Shown: one piece after another, positions 35,304 to 44,307 of the stretch
Layout of the letters: the number at the start of each line of letters is the position of its first letter
Position numbering within the stretch: the first letter of the stretch is position 1
Origin: Enterococcus canis NBRC 100695
GTDB lineage: Bacteria; Bacillota; Bacilli; Lactobacillales; Enterococcaceae
NCBI RefSeq assembly: GCF_001544375.1
Contig: NZ_BCQJ01000003.1
Coordinates: 124,001 to 188,000, forward strand
Direction: 5' to 3'
DNA: 64,000 nt
Translations under genes and position numbers: made by a program
Notes under the pieces: model-generated
What the model was told of the DNA's origin: nothing
The model's database searches: none
What the model saw: the letters and a program-made list of their open reading frames with translations, nothing else

Positions 35304-36701
35304 TTACAACTTACTTCGAAAGTCATTGGGTGATTGTTGATAAAACTGTTTAAATTTTTTATAGAAGTAGTCCACATTTTTATAGCCTACTTGTTCCGCG
35401 ATTTCATAAACCATCAAGTTTGAGTTTTTTAATAATGCCCCGGCTTCATCCATACGAATCTTTTCTAGATAACCCAAAAATGTTTCACCAGTCTTTTTCT
35501 TAAATTTTTTCCCAAGATAGGCACTGTTATACCCAAACTGATCAGCTACTGATTTTAAATTCATATCTTGTTGATAATTTTCTAGCATGAATCGTAAGAT
35601 ATCTGTGATAATATCCACATTATTCAGAGAACGAGCAATCTCCCACGAAAGTTTTTCAAGCGTATTTTGTAATAACTCAAACAACTCTGATAAATTTTCA
35701 GTTTCAAACAATTCTGTTTGTAGCTGTTTATCCGAAAGCGGTAAATCTTCAGTTGTATGTTTCTGGAGCTCTTTTAGCAACTGACTCATATCCTGACTAA
35801 CCTGCCATTTGAGATCTTCTTCATAAGCTAAATCGTAAATAAAATTATTGCAATAAGACCTTAATGTCACGGGGATATCGGTATTGGCTAAAACCGCTTC
35901 AACAAGCTCCAGAAGGCAATTGTCATTATACGTTACGGATTGTTTTTCTCTCACAAGGAACTCCGGCGTAATTAGCTGGTGAGGGAAAAGAAACTCCATT
36001 TTTCTAAGATGTCTGAGTTCACCTGCCAATCCTTGTAAACTTTGTTTTGCCGAGACCCAACCAATTCCCACTATGGAATCTCCATGAGGAAACTTCAGGG
36101 ACAAGCGCTCTTCTAAAGCTTGATTCTCTGCTAGTAGAATCAAATAGTTGCAACCAAAATTATTCAGCATTACCACAGGATAACGTTCCACTAGACTTGT
36201 ATATGTTTTTTTAGGCAATTGCCCTTTAAAACTAAAACAGTAGAGCTCTTCAAAGTTATCTAGCCCCGTTTGATCATTGCCAAAAAGTTTAGCAGATAAC
36301 TGATGCTTTAAGTGTTCTTCATTCATAAGCGCGTCTTGTTGTGCTATTTTATCTAACAACGCCATTAGCTCTTCCTCATCCACGGGTTTTAAAAGATAAG
36401 AAACAAAGCCTAATTGGATTGCCTTGCGTGCGTATTCAAAATCTGAATAACCTGAAAGAATAATGGCTTGAAAGTTTGCGCCAGCTTCTTTTGCTTGCTC
36501 GATCATTCGTAAACCATCGATTTCTGGCATTCGGATATCTGTAATCACCAGATCTGGTTGCCATTCTCGAATTTCTTTTAATCCTTTGCGTCCGTTTTCT
36601 GCTACTCTAATGTCTTGATAGCCATAATACTCCCAATCAACAATCCATCTCAAGCCTTCTCTGATTGCCTCTTCATCGTCTATAATCAATAGTTTTTTCA
36701 T
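35304..36701 (-). CDS. response regulator, AraC type (YesN-like)
   Basis: 465 residues. Receiver domain 1-120 with phosphoacceptor Asp55 in DLVITDIRMPEIDG and Lys in YLLKPVDEEE. The middle 230 residues are of unknown fold. The C-terminal AraC DNA-binding domain has MNLKSVADQFGYNSAYLGKK and VYEIAEQVGYKNVDYFYKKF. The matching histidine kinase is the YesM-like protein at 44.3-46.1 kb, encoded on the other strand, rather than adjacent. It is last in the operon with the ABC importer, SGNH hydrolase, fucosidase and esterase, and probably controls that operon. Confidence 0.9.
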   Translation of the reverse strand: MKKLLIIDDEEAIREGLRWIVDWEYYGYQDIRVAENGRKGLKEIREWQPDLVITDIRMPEIDGLRMIEQAKEAGANFQAIILSGYSDFEYARKAIQLGFVSYLLKPVDEEELMALLDKIAQQDALMNEEHLKHQLSAKLFGNDQTGLDNFEELYCFSFKGQLPKKTYTSLVERYPVVMLNNFGCNYLILLAENQALEERLSLKFPHGDSIVGIGWVSAKQSLQGLAGELRHLRKMEFLFPHQLITPEFLVREKQSVTYNDNCLLELVEAVLANTDIPVTLRSYCNNFIYDLAYEEDLKWQVSQDMSQLLKELQKHTTEDLPLSDKQLQTELFETENLSELFELLQNTLEKLSWEIARSLNNVDIITDILRFMLENYQQDMNLKSVADQFGYNSAYLGKKFKKKTGETFLGYLEKIRMDEAGALLKNSNLMVYEIAEQVGYKNVDYFYKKFKQFYQQSPNDFRSKL

Positions 36702-36723
36702 TTTTATCCCCCATGATTCGCTA

Positions 36724-37545
36724 TTACAAAAAGCCCATTACATGAAGCCAAGTCTCGAATAAATTGATCCAAGACTGAACATTAGGTTCGATACCATAAC
36801 CTTCTTTAGTCATCGTTTCAGTTGTCCCTAGACCAAGCCCATGTCCTCCTTTAGCAAAAATATGCAATTCAACAGAAACACCATTTTGCTGCAATGCTTC
36901 CGCAAATGTTAGACTGTTTTGCATTACAACCAGTCCATCCTCCGCAGTATGCCATAAAAAAGTAGGCGGAGTGTCAGGTGAGACCAATTTTTCTAATGAC
37001 TGGGCATGACTATCTTTTTCATAGTTGCGGCCTAAAAGATTTTTAAACGAATCCTGGTGTCCCCATGGTTCTGATGAAATCACAGGATAAGAGAGTAACA
37101 AACCATTTGGACGACAAGTTGGAAAGTTTAAATCACTCAAAACTTCGTCTTGCCACATGACACCAAGACTAGCAGCTAAGTGTCCCCCAGCAGAGAACCC
37201 AGCCACAATAATTTTGTCGGGATCTATATGCCATTCTGCAGCATGCTGGCGAATCAACTGGATACTTTTAGCCAATTGTCGCAAGCTTGTGGGAAAAACA
37301 GTTGGTGCAACACTGTATGTTAGCACAAAAGCATGCAGTCCCTTTCCGATCATTGCATTCGCAATCGGTTCTGCTTCCCGAGCTGAGACCATCCCATAAC
37401 CACCCCCAGGACAGATTACAATAGCGGGTCTTTTTCGCTCTAAATCCATTTCTGCATAATTCTCAATAATATATGACTCTAATTGTGCCTCATGATTCCC
37501 ACTTACGACAGGAATGGTTTTTCTGATCATTTTGTTATTCCTCAT
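36724..37545 (-). CDS. alpha/beta hydrolase, acetyl-esterase-like
   Basis: 273 residues, no signal peptide. Oxyanion segment VICPGGGYGMVSAREAEPIA, nucleophile Ser in VAGFSAGGHLAASLG, catalytic Asp probably in HTAEDGLV and His in AKGGHGLG. It resembles BD-FAE and acetyl-xylan esterase-like enzymes of glycan loci. Overlap of 4 bases with the fucosidase gene and clustering with an SGNH hydrolase suggest removal of acetyl groups from imported oligosaccharides. The substrate is inferred. Confidence 0.82.
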   Translation of the reverse strand: MRNNKMIRKTIPVVSGNHEAQLESYIIENYAEMDLERKRPAIVICPGGGYGMVSAREAEPIANAMIGKGLHAFVLTYSVAPTVFPTSLRQLAKSIQLIRQHAAEWHIDPDKIIVAGFSAGGHLAASLGVMWQDEVLSDLNFPTCRPNGLLLSYPVISSEPWGHQDSFKNLLGRNYEKDSHAQSLEKLVSPDTPPTFLWHTAEDGLVVMQNSLTFAEALQQNGVSVELHIFAKGGHGLGLGTTETMTKEGYGIEPNVQSWINLFETWLHVMGFL

Positions 37546-39017
37546 TCAATTTTTATTTGATAAGCTATAGGATAATCTTCTTCTATATTAGGAACAGTTA
37601 CTTCAAGTCCATCTTTATTCTGACGCCAACGGATCTTTGCAGAACTACCTAATAATTGAACATCTTTTATAATACCATGAAATCCAGGTGAATTTTGGTC
37701 GGATGTTATTTTTAAAGCGCGTATCACTGCCTTCTCAGTCGTTGGGGGTTCCATAAAGAAAGCATAAACCGAGTCACCGTTGCTAGTAAAACGAATGTCT
37801 TTTTCGGAATAAATAGTCCTGCTTTGTTCCAGAAATTGCCCATCATACGTTAGCGTTGGTCCTTCACCTTGGCAGCGCCATACTTTGCTTTCATAGATTC
37901 CTTCCCCATTTTTTGCTAACCATTTTCCTATTTCTTCTAATATTTCCCGATCCTTTAGCGGGAGAGAACCATCTCCTTTGGGACCAATGTTCAGCAACAT
38001 ATTGCCATTTTTTGCGACAATATCAATTAGGTTTTGTAAGATTTCTTTAGCTGACTTATAATCTAACGTTTCTGTATAGCACCAAGAATCACGTGCAATG
38101 GCTGTGTCCGTCTGCCAATAAAAGGGTTGCGCATTCGCAAATTTCCCTCGTTCAATTTCTGGGATACCACTGCCGAACATCATGGCGTCGTGTTTATAGC
38201 AAATAGCTGTAGGTATGCCCCATGCTACTCCGCGATTATAGTAATAAGCTGAAACGATTTTTAGATTTTCTTTAAATGCTTCATGTTGAATCCACCAGTC
38301 GAAATATAAGCATTCAGGTTGGTACTGATCGATAATTTCACAAGTGCGTAACAGCCAATCATCTAAAAATTCTTGTGTCGGATATGGTTGACTAAATAGC
38401 TCTTGATTATCTGGTTCTGGCATAGCCGGCCAATAAAAATCACCCTTTTTTAAAGGCTCTGTTACATCACTATTAAACTCTTTGCCATGTCCAAAAAAGA
38501 ACCAGTGCTCCGCTCGATGGGAGGAAGTGCAGAAGTGTATATTCCGCTTTTCAGCTGACTGCTTTAATTCTCCCAAAATATCTCGATGTGGTCCCATATT
38601 TACGCTATTAAATTCAGATAGCTGGCTTTGATATAACTGAAAGCCATCATGATGTTCTGCTACTGGAAAAAAATAACGTGCACCAGCTGATTGAATTGCA
38701 TCTAACCACTCTTCTGGATCAAACTTCTCTGCCGTAAACAAGGGGATAAAATCTTGATAGCCAAATTGATCTTGCGGGCCGTATGTTTCACGATGATGGT
38801 AATATTCCGGTGAATTTTGGATATACATATTTCTGGAGTACCACTCATTATTAAACGCAGGAATGCTGTATAAACCCCAGTGGATAAAAAGACCAAATTT
38901 TGCTTTAGTGAACCAGCTTGGAACTTGAAATTTAGCTAAGCTTTGCCATTCTGGCGTGAATGGACCTTGATGAGCTACTTTCAATATCTCTTGCTTATAT
39001 TCAGCTTCCGACTTCAA
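37542..39017 (-). CDS. GH29 alpha-L-fucosidase
   Basis: Retaining exo-fucosidase, about 491 residues, no signal peptide. GH29 features are FGLFIHWGLYSIPAFNNEWY, HHDGFQLYQSQLSEFNSVNM and the nucleophile Asp in CLYFDWWIQHEAF, followed by NGNMLLNIGPKGDGSLP. A C-terminal beta-sandwich follows (about 400-491). I choose the TTG at 39017, which overlaps the stop of the SGNH gene as TATTGA; an in-frame TTG at 39044 is possible. The site lies in a fucose-containing glycan operon. Confidence 0.88.
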   Translation of the reverse strand: MKSEAEYKQEILKVAHQGPFTPEWQSLAKFQVPSWFTKAKFGLFIHWGLYSIPAFNNEWYSRNMYIQNSPEYYHHRETYGPQDQFGYQDFIPLFTAEKFDPEEWLDAIQSAGARYFFPVAEHHDGFQLYQSQLSEFNSVNMGPHRDILGELKQSAEKRNIHFCTSSHRAEHWFFFGHGKEFNSDVTEPLKKGDFYWPAMPEPDNQELFSQPYPTQEFLDDWLLRTCEIIDQYQPECLYFDWWIQHEAFKENLKIVSAYYYNRGVAWGIPTAICYKHDAMMFGSGIPEIERGKFANAQPFYWQTDTAIARDSWCYTETLDYKSAKEILQNLIDIVAKNGNMLLNIGPKGDGSLPLKDREILEEIGKWLAKNGEGIYESKVWRCQGEGPTLTYDGQFLEQSRTIYSEKDIRFTSNGDSVYAFFMEPPTTEKAVIRALKITSDQNSPGFHGIIKDVQLLGSSAKIRWRQNKDGLEVTVPNIEEDYPIAYQIKIE

Positions 39018-39661
39018 TAGGCTAACCCCATTCCCTCTAACCAACTTTTCGCAATCAATTGATGACCAGCTAATGAAGGATGAACGCGATCCATACTAAG
39101 TACATAAGATGATTGCACTTGTAAAAATCGATCGATTGCGTCTTGTACATTAATAAACTGACATTTGTATTCAGATGCCGTTTTTTCAGTAATTTGATTA
39201 TATTTAGTCAGCATTTTACGCATTGGATCATCTAAACTGGCTTCCATCATAAAGGCAGATAAAAAAATGATTTTTGTTTTATCTCTATCAACCTTTCTTA
39301 TTATTTTAGCAATTGTTTCTGCAAACATCTCCTCCGAAATTTGTGACTCCTGGCTAAAAACACTGTCAAAGTGTCGCCAAACGTCATTTATTCCGATCAT
39401 GATTGTAACAATATCTGGATTCAAAGCTGTCACATCAGTATCCCAGCGCTCAAATAAGTCAGTAACACGGTCACCACTCACACCTTTATTGATAATCATT
39501 AGCTCTTTTTCAGGAAAAAAAGCGGTTGTAATACTATTAATTAAATTAACATAGCCTTCTCCCCATGAGGACCAAGTTCCTGGCTTTGCCTCATAATTAC
39601 GATTTGCATCCGTGATAGAGTCCCCCACAAAAAGAATACGATCACGATTAGTTGTCATCAT
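39014..39661 (-). CDS. SGNH/GDSL-type hydrolase
   Basis: 215 residues, cytoplasmic. All blocks are visible: FVGDSITDANRNYE (Ser), KGVSGDRV (Gly), IMIGINDVWRHF (Asn) and SMDRVHPSLAGHQ (Asp and His). Members in sugar loci are commonly carbohydrate esterases, for example on acetyl groups or rhamnogalacturonan. It lies between the ABC lipoprotein and the fucosidase, with translational overlap to the latter. A second deacetylase beside the alpha/beta hydrolase would suit a multiply acetylated glycan. Confidence 0.85.
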   Translation of the reverse strand: MMTTNRDRILFVGDSITDANRNYEAKPGTWSSWGEGYVNLINSITTAFFPEKELMIINKGVSGDRVTDLFERWDTDVTALNPDIVTIMIGINDVWRHFDSVFSQESQISEEMFAETIAKIIRKVDRDKTKIIFLSAFMMEASLDDPMRKMLTKYNQITEKTASEYKCQFINVQDAIDRFLQVQSSYVLSMDRVHPSLAGHQLIAKSWLEGMGLAY

Positions 39662-39711
39662 CTGTCCGTTCCTCCAATAAATATCGTTATCTTTTTCTGC
39701 AAAGAAAGATC

Positions 39712-39751
39712 ATGAGGCGTATAAACAGTTTGTAACTGCTCAATGCCTCAT
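39712..39751 (-). terminator. hairpin downstream of the ABC lipoprotein gene
   Basis: ATGAGGC and GCCTCAT form the outer stem with an inner CAGTT/AACTG helix, but no good T-run follows. It probably is a partial terminator or 3' stabiliser that raises the level of the lipoprotein mRNA over the genes after it. Confidence 0.5.
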
Positions 39752-39773
39752 AATCTATTCTTAAAAGATATTC

Positions 39774-41510
39774 TTAGTTTGCCATAACTTCTTCTCGCGC
39801 TTTATTTTGATCCTTAGCATTCTGCATATCGACTGCTAAAACATCTTCATAGCCTAAGCCATTTGCTGTATCTTGCATTTCTTTTTTCAGTTTATTGAAT
39901 TCTGACTCATCTTTGGCAAAAATCATTTTCCATGAATATTCTTTTATTGATGAGCCTACTTGATTCCGTAACGTGGCAATTTCAGAACTGTCCTCTGGTG
40001 TAACGTAGCTGGCACCTGGAGCCACTGCAATTTCCTTTGTCTTTTCAAGATATTCTACAGCATTAACTGCGCCATCCATTTCTTTCGACCAATTCTCTTT
40101 TAGTTTATTCGTTGTTGCTGCTGCATAACTATCCCATTGATTGAAATTGTATGGTGCTTTGGTATCAGGATTTTCATCAATCAATAATACTGTATTCACA
40201 TTTAATGCAGATCCGCCATCTTTATAACTGCCGCCGCCAAATTCTTCTGGCACGTCTGCGTCACCATCAATCAAAGCTTTCTTCCCAAGATCTGTCAGTT
40301 GCGGTTTACCATCTTCGCCTTTTTCCCAAGTCAAGCCTTCAGGTCCAGAACCGCCTACTGTTTGAGAAGCATTATCCATAATTCCTTCTGGAGAATATAA
40401 CCAATCAACAAATTCAGCGATGCGCTCAGGATCGTCTGCTTTTGATCCTATTCCGATGAATAAGTTTCCGCCATTAGCTTTGGCACCGTTTGAGTAAATT
40501 GTTTGATCTTTGATAGGTGCCAACATGTAACCAATTCCTTGATCCATTCGTTCCGTCGAGTTAAAAGCCGATTGACCTAGCCAAGGGAACCATGAATATA
40601 AAACTTGTCCTGCTTGGAATTTTGAGAACAACGTATCGTAGTTTTGTGTTGTTGATTCTGGGTCTACAAGTCCCATTTGATTAGCATCAAAATATAGTTT
40701 AAGTGCCCGCATATACTCGGAGTCGTCCGCCAAAACGCTTTGATAGTCAGAACCGTCTGCTTTCGCTAGAGTATAGCCAACTGTGTCATAACCATATAGC
40801 TGTGCTAATTGAACTGCACTAGACATGTAGTTTCCATCCCAGTCACTAAAGAGCGAGAAACCGTACACTTTTTTACCTGCTTCTGTTTCGCTATTTGCTT
40901 TTTGCATATCAGCCAAAACAGGCAAGAGATCTTCCAACGTTTTCATTTCTGGATATCCTTGTTGCTCATATAAGTCCCAACGCAAGTAAGCACCGATGTT
41001 CAAGTCTAAGCCTTCAGAAGGAGTATTTGCAGGTAAATTTGATACCTCAGTTGGAAATCCGTATACGCCATCTTGGTCTTTATTTAGATGTTTCACTGCT
41101 CCATCATAATTTTTCAGATTAGACATTTTTTCGTAAAGATCCGAAGAATCGTATAATAGGCCGCCTTGTACCAATTCATTATATTCTTTTCCTGTATTGA
41201 TAATAATCAGATCTCCTAAATCCCCCGCTGCGGTCCGCGTTTGATATAATGTATCACCATTCCCCGCTACGTTGGGCGCGATAATATTAAGCTCGATATT
41301 GAACTTGTCCTTAACAATTTTAGCAAACCAACCCTTTTGAATTCCCATATAGTTGGCAACACTATCATATACATCAATTGTCAACGTTTCGTTTTTGTCT
41401 ACTGAACTACTACTTTTCCCCGATGCGCCAGTGCTACAAGCGGCTAGTCCCGTTAAAGAACTTAAGCCTAATAAACCTACTGCTACAATTTTTGCCCATG
41501 TTTTTCTCAT
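39774..41510 (-). CDS. extracellular sugar-binding lipoprotein (LplA/YtcQ type)
   Basis: 578 residues, the large size typical of this class. The signal peptide ends in the lipobox LTGLAACSTG, followed by a Ser-rich linker. The body has the oligosaccharide-binding features YDSVANYMGIQKGWFAKIVK, GDLIIINTGKEYNEL and KADDPERIAEFVDWLYSPEG. It is the third gene of the importer, after two permeases. LplA-class proteins bind complex plant or host oligosaccharides and their systems lack a dedicated ATPase, using a shared MsmX-like one; none is encoded here. Confidence 0.9.
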   Translation of the reverse strand: MRKTWAKIVAVGLLGLSSLTGLAACSTGASGKSSSSVDKNETLTIDVYDSVANYMGIQKGWFAKIVKDKFNIELNIIAPNVAGNGDTLYQTRTAAGDLGDLIIINTGKEYNELVQGGLLYDSSDLYEKMSNLKNYDGAVKHLNKDQDGVYGFPTEVSNLPANTPSEGLDLNIGAYLRWDLYEQQGYPEMKTLEDLLPVLADMQKANSETEAGKKVYGFSLFSDWDGNYMSSAVQLAQLYGYDTVGYTLAKADGSDYQSVLADDSEYMRALKLYFDANQMGLVDPESTTQNYDTLFSKFQAGQVLYSWFPWLGQSAFNSTERMDQGIGYMLAPIKDQTIYSNGAKANGGNLFIGIGSKADDPERIAEFVDWLYSPEGIMDNASQTVGGSGPEGLTWEKGEDGKPQLTDLGKKALIDGDADVPEEFGGGSYKDGGSALNVNTVLLIDENPDTKAPYNFNQWDSYAAATTNKLKENWSKEMDGAVNAVEYLEKTKEIAVAPGASYVTPEDSSEIATLRNQVGSSIKEYSWKMIFAKDESEFNKLKKEMQDTANGLGYEDVLAVDMQNAKDQNKAREEVMAN

Positions 41511-41529
41511 TTGTTCTCTCCCTTTCGCT

Positions 41530-42477
41530 TTAACCTTTCACCGCACCCAACATAATACCTTTAACAAAGTAACGTTGGAAAAGCGGATAAATGAACATGA
41601 TTGGTAATACAACAATAACTGAAACAGTCATTCGAATCGACGTTGGCGTCTGAGCGGTTGCAGCCGAAGCAATACTAGCCACTGCGCCGCCAGAGTTTTT
41701 CACCATTTGTGCTAACGAGTTCGCTTGATTGATATAGGTGTATAGCAGGTACTGAAGCGAATATAATTTTTGATCTGTAATGTAAATTAACGTATCTTGG
41801 AACGAATTCCATTGTGCAACCGCCGAGAAAATTGCGACTGTTGCCAGGATAGGGGTACAGTTAGGTAAAATTACCTTAAAAAATACTTGTAGGATGTTGG
41901 CTCCATCGATTTCTGCAGCCTCTTGTAGAGAGCGCGGAATCGATTCAATATAGGTTTTTACCAAGATAATGTTAAACGGCTGCACGATTGCAGGTAATAC
42001 ATAGACCCAAAAATTATTCGTCAATCCTAAAGTCTTCATCGTAATAAACATCGGAATTAGACCAGCATTAAAATACATAGTAATGATAATGAAACGATAC
42101 CAAAAAGTCCGTTTCCACATTTTTTCTTGTGTGAACATAAACCCTAGAAAAGCAGAAGCTAAAACGGTACAAGCCGTCCCAATTACTGTCCGAGCTAGAG
42201 AGACAACCGCCGCCAGACTTAACCCATCTAACTGAAGGACTTGTTTATAATTTTCAATATGAATACCCGCTGGCACAAAACGAATATCGCCTAATGCGCT
42301 TAACTCATTATTACTGATTGAGTTGATAATCAGATAATAAAATGGATACGCACATATCAATGTAATTACCGCAAAAAATGTATAGTTAAGAATATTGAAT
42401 AGGATATCTTCTTTGGTACGAGTGACTTTTTTTGCAGTTTTCTTTTTACTATGCCCTTGCTTTAATGATATTTCCAT
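41530..42477 (-). CDS. sugar ABC permease, LplC/YtcP type
   Basis: 315 residues, six membrane helices. The ATPase-contact loop is EAAEIDGANILQVFFKVILP, as in MalG-type permeases, and the ending FVKGIMLGAVKG is typical of LplC proteins. It lies 15 bases after the other permease and 19 before the lipoprotein. Confidence 0.92.
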   Translation of the reverse strand: MEISLKQGHSKKKTAKKVTRTKEDILFNILNYTFFAVITLICAYPFYYLIINSISNNELSALGDIRFVPAGIHIENYKQVLQLDGLSLAAVVSLARTVIGTACTVLASAFLGFMFTQEKMWKRTFWYRFIIITMYFNAGLIPMFITMKTLGLTNNFWVYVLPAIVQPFNIILVKTYIESIPRSLQEAAEIDGANILQVFFKVILPNCTPILATVAIFSAVAQWNSFQDTLIYITDQKLYSLQYLLYTYINQANSLAQMVKNSGGAVASIASAATAQTPTSIRMTVSVIVVLPIMFIYPLFQRYFVKGIMLGAVKG

Positions 42478-42492
42478 TTCTCTACTCCTTTA

Positions 42493-43437
42493 CTAAATAA
42501 TTGATGTGCCACGGATTTTTTTAGAGGCAAAGTTTACAACCGCTAATAATGCCACACTAATTACACTTTTCAGCATACTAATAGCCGTTGCCAACGATAA
42601 ACTATTTCCGCCAAGACCAATATTGTATACATATAAATCTAGAACTTGAATATGTTCTTTATTGAAAGCATTTTGAAAAACAAAATATTGATCCATTCCA
42701 TTGTTCAATAAATTAGCGATAGAAAGCATCAACATAACAAGATAGGTGGGTAAAAGAGCCGGTAGAGTGATGTGTCGCATCAATTGAAAACGATTGCCGC
42801 CATCGATTCGAGCCGATTCATATAGCTCCGGATCAATTCCTGCAATTGCCGCTAGGTACATGATGGCCCCCCAGCCAAGTCCTTTCCAAACATTCCATAA
42901 GCACATCATCAACCAAGTATGATTGTCACTATCCAAAAACTTTAAAGGATCCGTAACAAAACCCCATTCTTGTAATAATGTATTGACTAGCCCAGTGTTA
43001 GAAAACAAGCTGAATGCAATGGTATAAACCAGTACCCAACTAATGAAGTTTGGTAAGGTTGTAAGTGTCTGAACAATATTTTTAAACCACTTACATTTTA
43101 CTTCATTTAAAAGAATTGCAAATCCTACCGGTAAAACTGAGGTAGCAATTCCTAAAAAGCTCATTGCAAAAGTATTTTTCATCACTTGCACAATTTGATC
43201 AATCTGCGTTTGACTAGATACCAACATTTTAAACCACTTCAGACCTACAAATTCACTTCCTGATAATCCTAATGCCGGTTTATAATCATACAAAGAATAA
43301 ATCCACCCATGAAGTGGAAAATAGGCAAACAAGAAAACAAGTACCAGAAATGGTACGATCGTAAAGAACATGATTTTACCTTCGCGACTCACTCGTTTGC
43401 TAATTTTCTTTTTTGGGATTTTTTGTTGCAGTTCCAT
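42493..43437 (-). CDS. sugar ABC permease, LplB/YteP type
   Basis: 314 residues, six helices. The coupling loop is ESARIDGGNRFQLMRHITLP; LGWGAIMYLAAIAGIDPELY is typical of the class. First gene of a seven-gene leftward operon (two permeases, binding protein, SGNH hydrolase, fucosidase, esterase, YesN). A cre-like site lies 21 bases upstream. Confidence 0.92.
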   Translation of the reverse strand: MELQQKIPKKKISKRVSREGKIMFFTIVPFLVLVFLFAYFPLHGWIYSLYDYKPALGLSGSEFVGLKWFKMLVSSQTQIDQIVQVMKNTFAMSFLGIATSVLPVGFAILLNEVKCKWFKNIVQTLTTLPNFISWVLVYTIAFSLFSNTGLVNTLLQEWGFVTDPLKFLDSDNHTWLMMCLWNVWKGLGWGAIMYLAAIAGIDPELYESARIDGGNRFQLMRHITLPALLPTYLVMLMLSIANLLNNGMDQYFVFQNAFNKEHIQVLDLYVYNIGLGGNSLSLATAISMLKSVISVALLAVVNFASKKIRGTSII

Positions 43438-43457
43438 CTTTTCTCCCCCTCATCATT

Positions 43458-43472
43458 TGTAACCGCTTTACA
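43458..43472. promoter_or_regulatory. cre-like site before the LplB-type permease
   Basis: TGTAACCGCTTTACA is a near-palindromic CcpA-type site just upstream of the ribosome site of the permease gene, where bound CcpA would act as a roadblock. Confidence 0.5.
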
Positions 43473-43589
43473 TAAATGATAATATCATCTACTTCTCACA
43501 CTGCCACCCGACAAAATAGTACTTGTTTACCATACAAAATAGACTTCTTTTGCTATAAAAATAAGCTCAAACACCCCAAAGTATTGGGT

Positions 43590-43603
43590 TGTAAGCGTTT
43601 GTA
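43590..43603. promoter_or_regulatory. cre-like site before the YesL gene
   Basis: TGTAAGCGTTTGTA matches about 11 of 14 positions of the cre consensus, in the divergent region 100 bases before the YesL start. It is the weaker of the two sites in this region. Confidence 0.4.
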
Positions 43604-43689
43604 AAAGGTATTCTTTAAAAGGGAGACAATTCTAATTGACGTCTAAAGATGCTAAAATGGAAACAACTTTTAGAAGAGGTGACACAACT

Positions 43690-44292
43690 ATGAAATTCAA
43701 TCCTGACAGTTCCTTTTTCAAAGGAATCACACTTGCTAGTCAATTTATCGCACTTAATTTTCTGTTTATTTTAAGCTGCCTTCCAGTCCTAACAATTGGT
43801 GCCGCCACAGCGGCTATGCTGGATGTCAGTCTGCGATATGCAGATCACGAACAAGGGTATCTTTTAAAAGGCTACTTTAATAGCTTTATAAAAAACTGGC
43901 GTAGAGCTACCATCATCTTTGCCTGCTTTGGAGTTCCCATCGTTCTGCTAGTTCTTGCCTCATTTTTCTGGTTTTCCTTACAAAATATCTTGGGCACTAT
44001 TATTGGTCTGTTAGCTGCTTTCATCGCGGTGTATTTTTTTATCTGCTGGCTAGTAGCCACTAGTCTAGTTGTTCGTTATGAAACGCCCATCAAACAGCTA
44101 CTAAAAAATGCGCTACTGCTTCCAATTGCTCATCCAGTGAAAATCGGTGCACTCTTTTTGATTCCCCTGACACTGTTTTGTTTAATGATTTTAATGCCTG
44201 GATTTAAAATTCCGATTCTATCAGTCGGATTTGCCTTTTCCTTTTATTGCAGTGCATTTTTACTGCTTTCAGTCTTTCAACAGCACAGCTAA
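43690..44292 (+). CDS. YesL-like DUF624 membrane protein
   Basis: 200 residues with five or so membrane helices. The opening NPDSSFFKGITLASQFIALN and the following LSCLPVLTIGAATAAMLDVS are DUF624 hallmarks. Its function is unknown, but the family almost always accompanies YesM/YesN and LplABC transporters, suggesting a role in signalling or transport. The start at 43690 has AGAGGTG upstream. It is followed 15 bases later by the kinase gene. Confidence 0.85.
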   Translation: MKFNPDSSFFKGITLASQFIALNFLFILSCLPVLTIGAATAAMLDVSLRYADHEQGYLLKGYFNSFIKNWRRATIIFACFGVPIVLLVLASFFWFSLQNILGTIIGLLAAFIAVYFFICWLVATSLVVRYETPIKQLLKNALLLPIAHPVKIGALFLIPLTLFCLMILMPGFKIPILSVGFAFSFYCSAFLLLSVFQQHS

Positions 44293-44307
44293 AGGAGCAC
44301 TGCTAAT

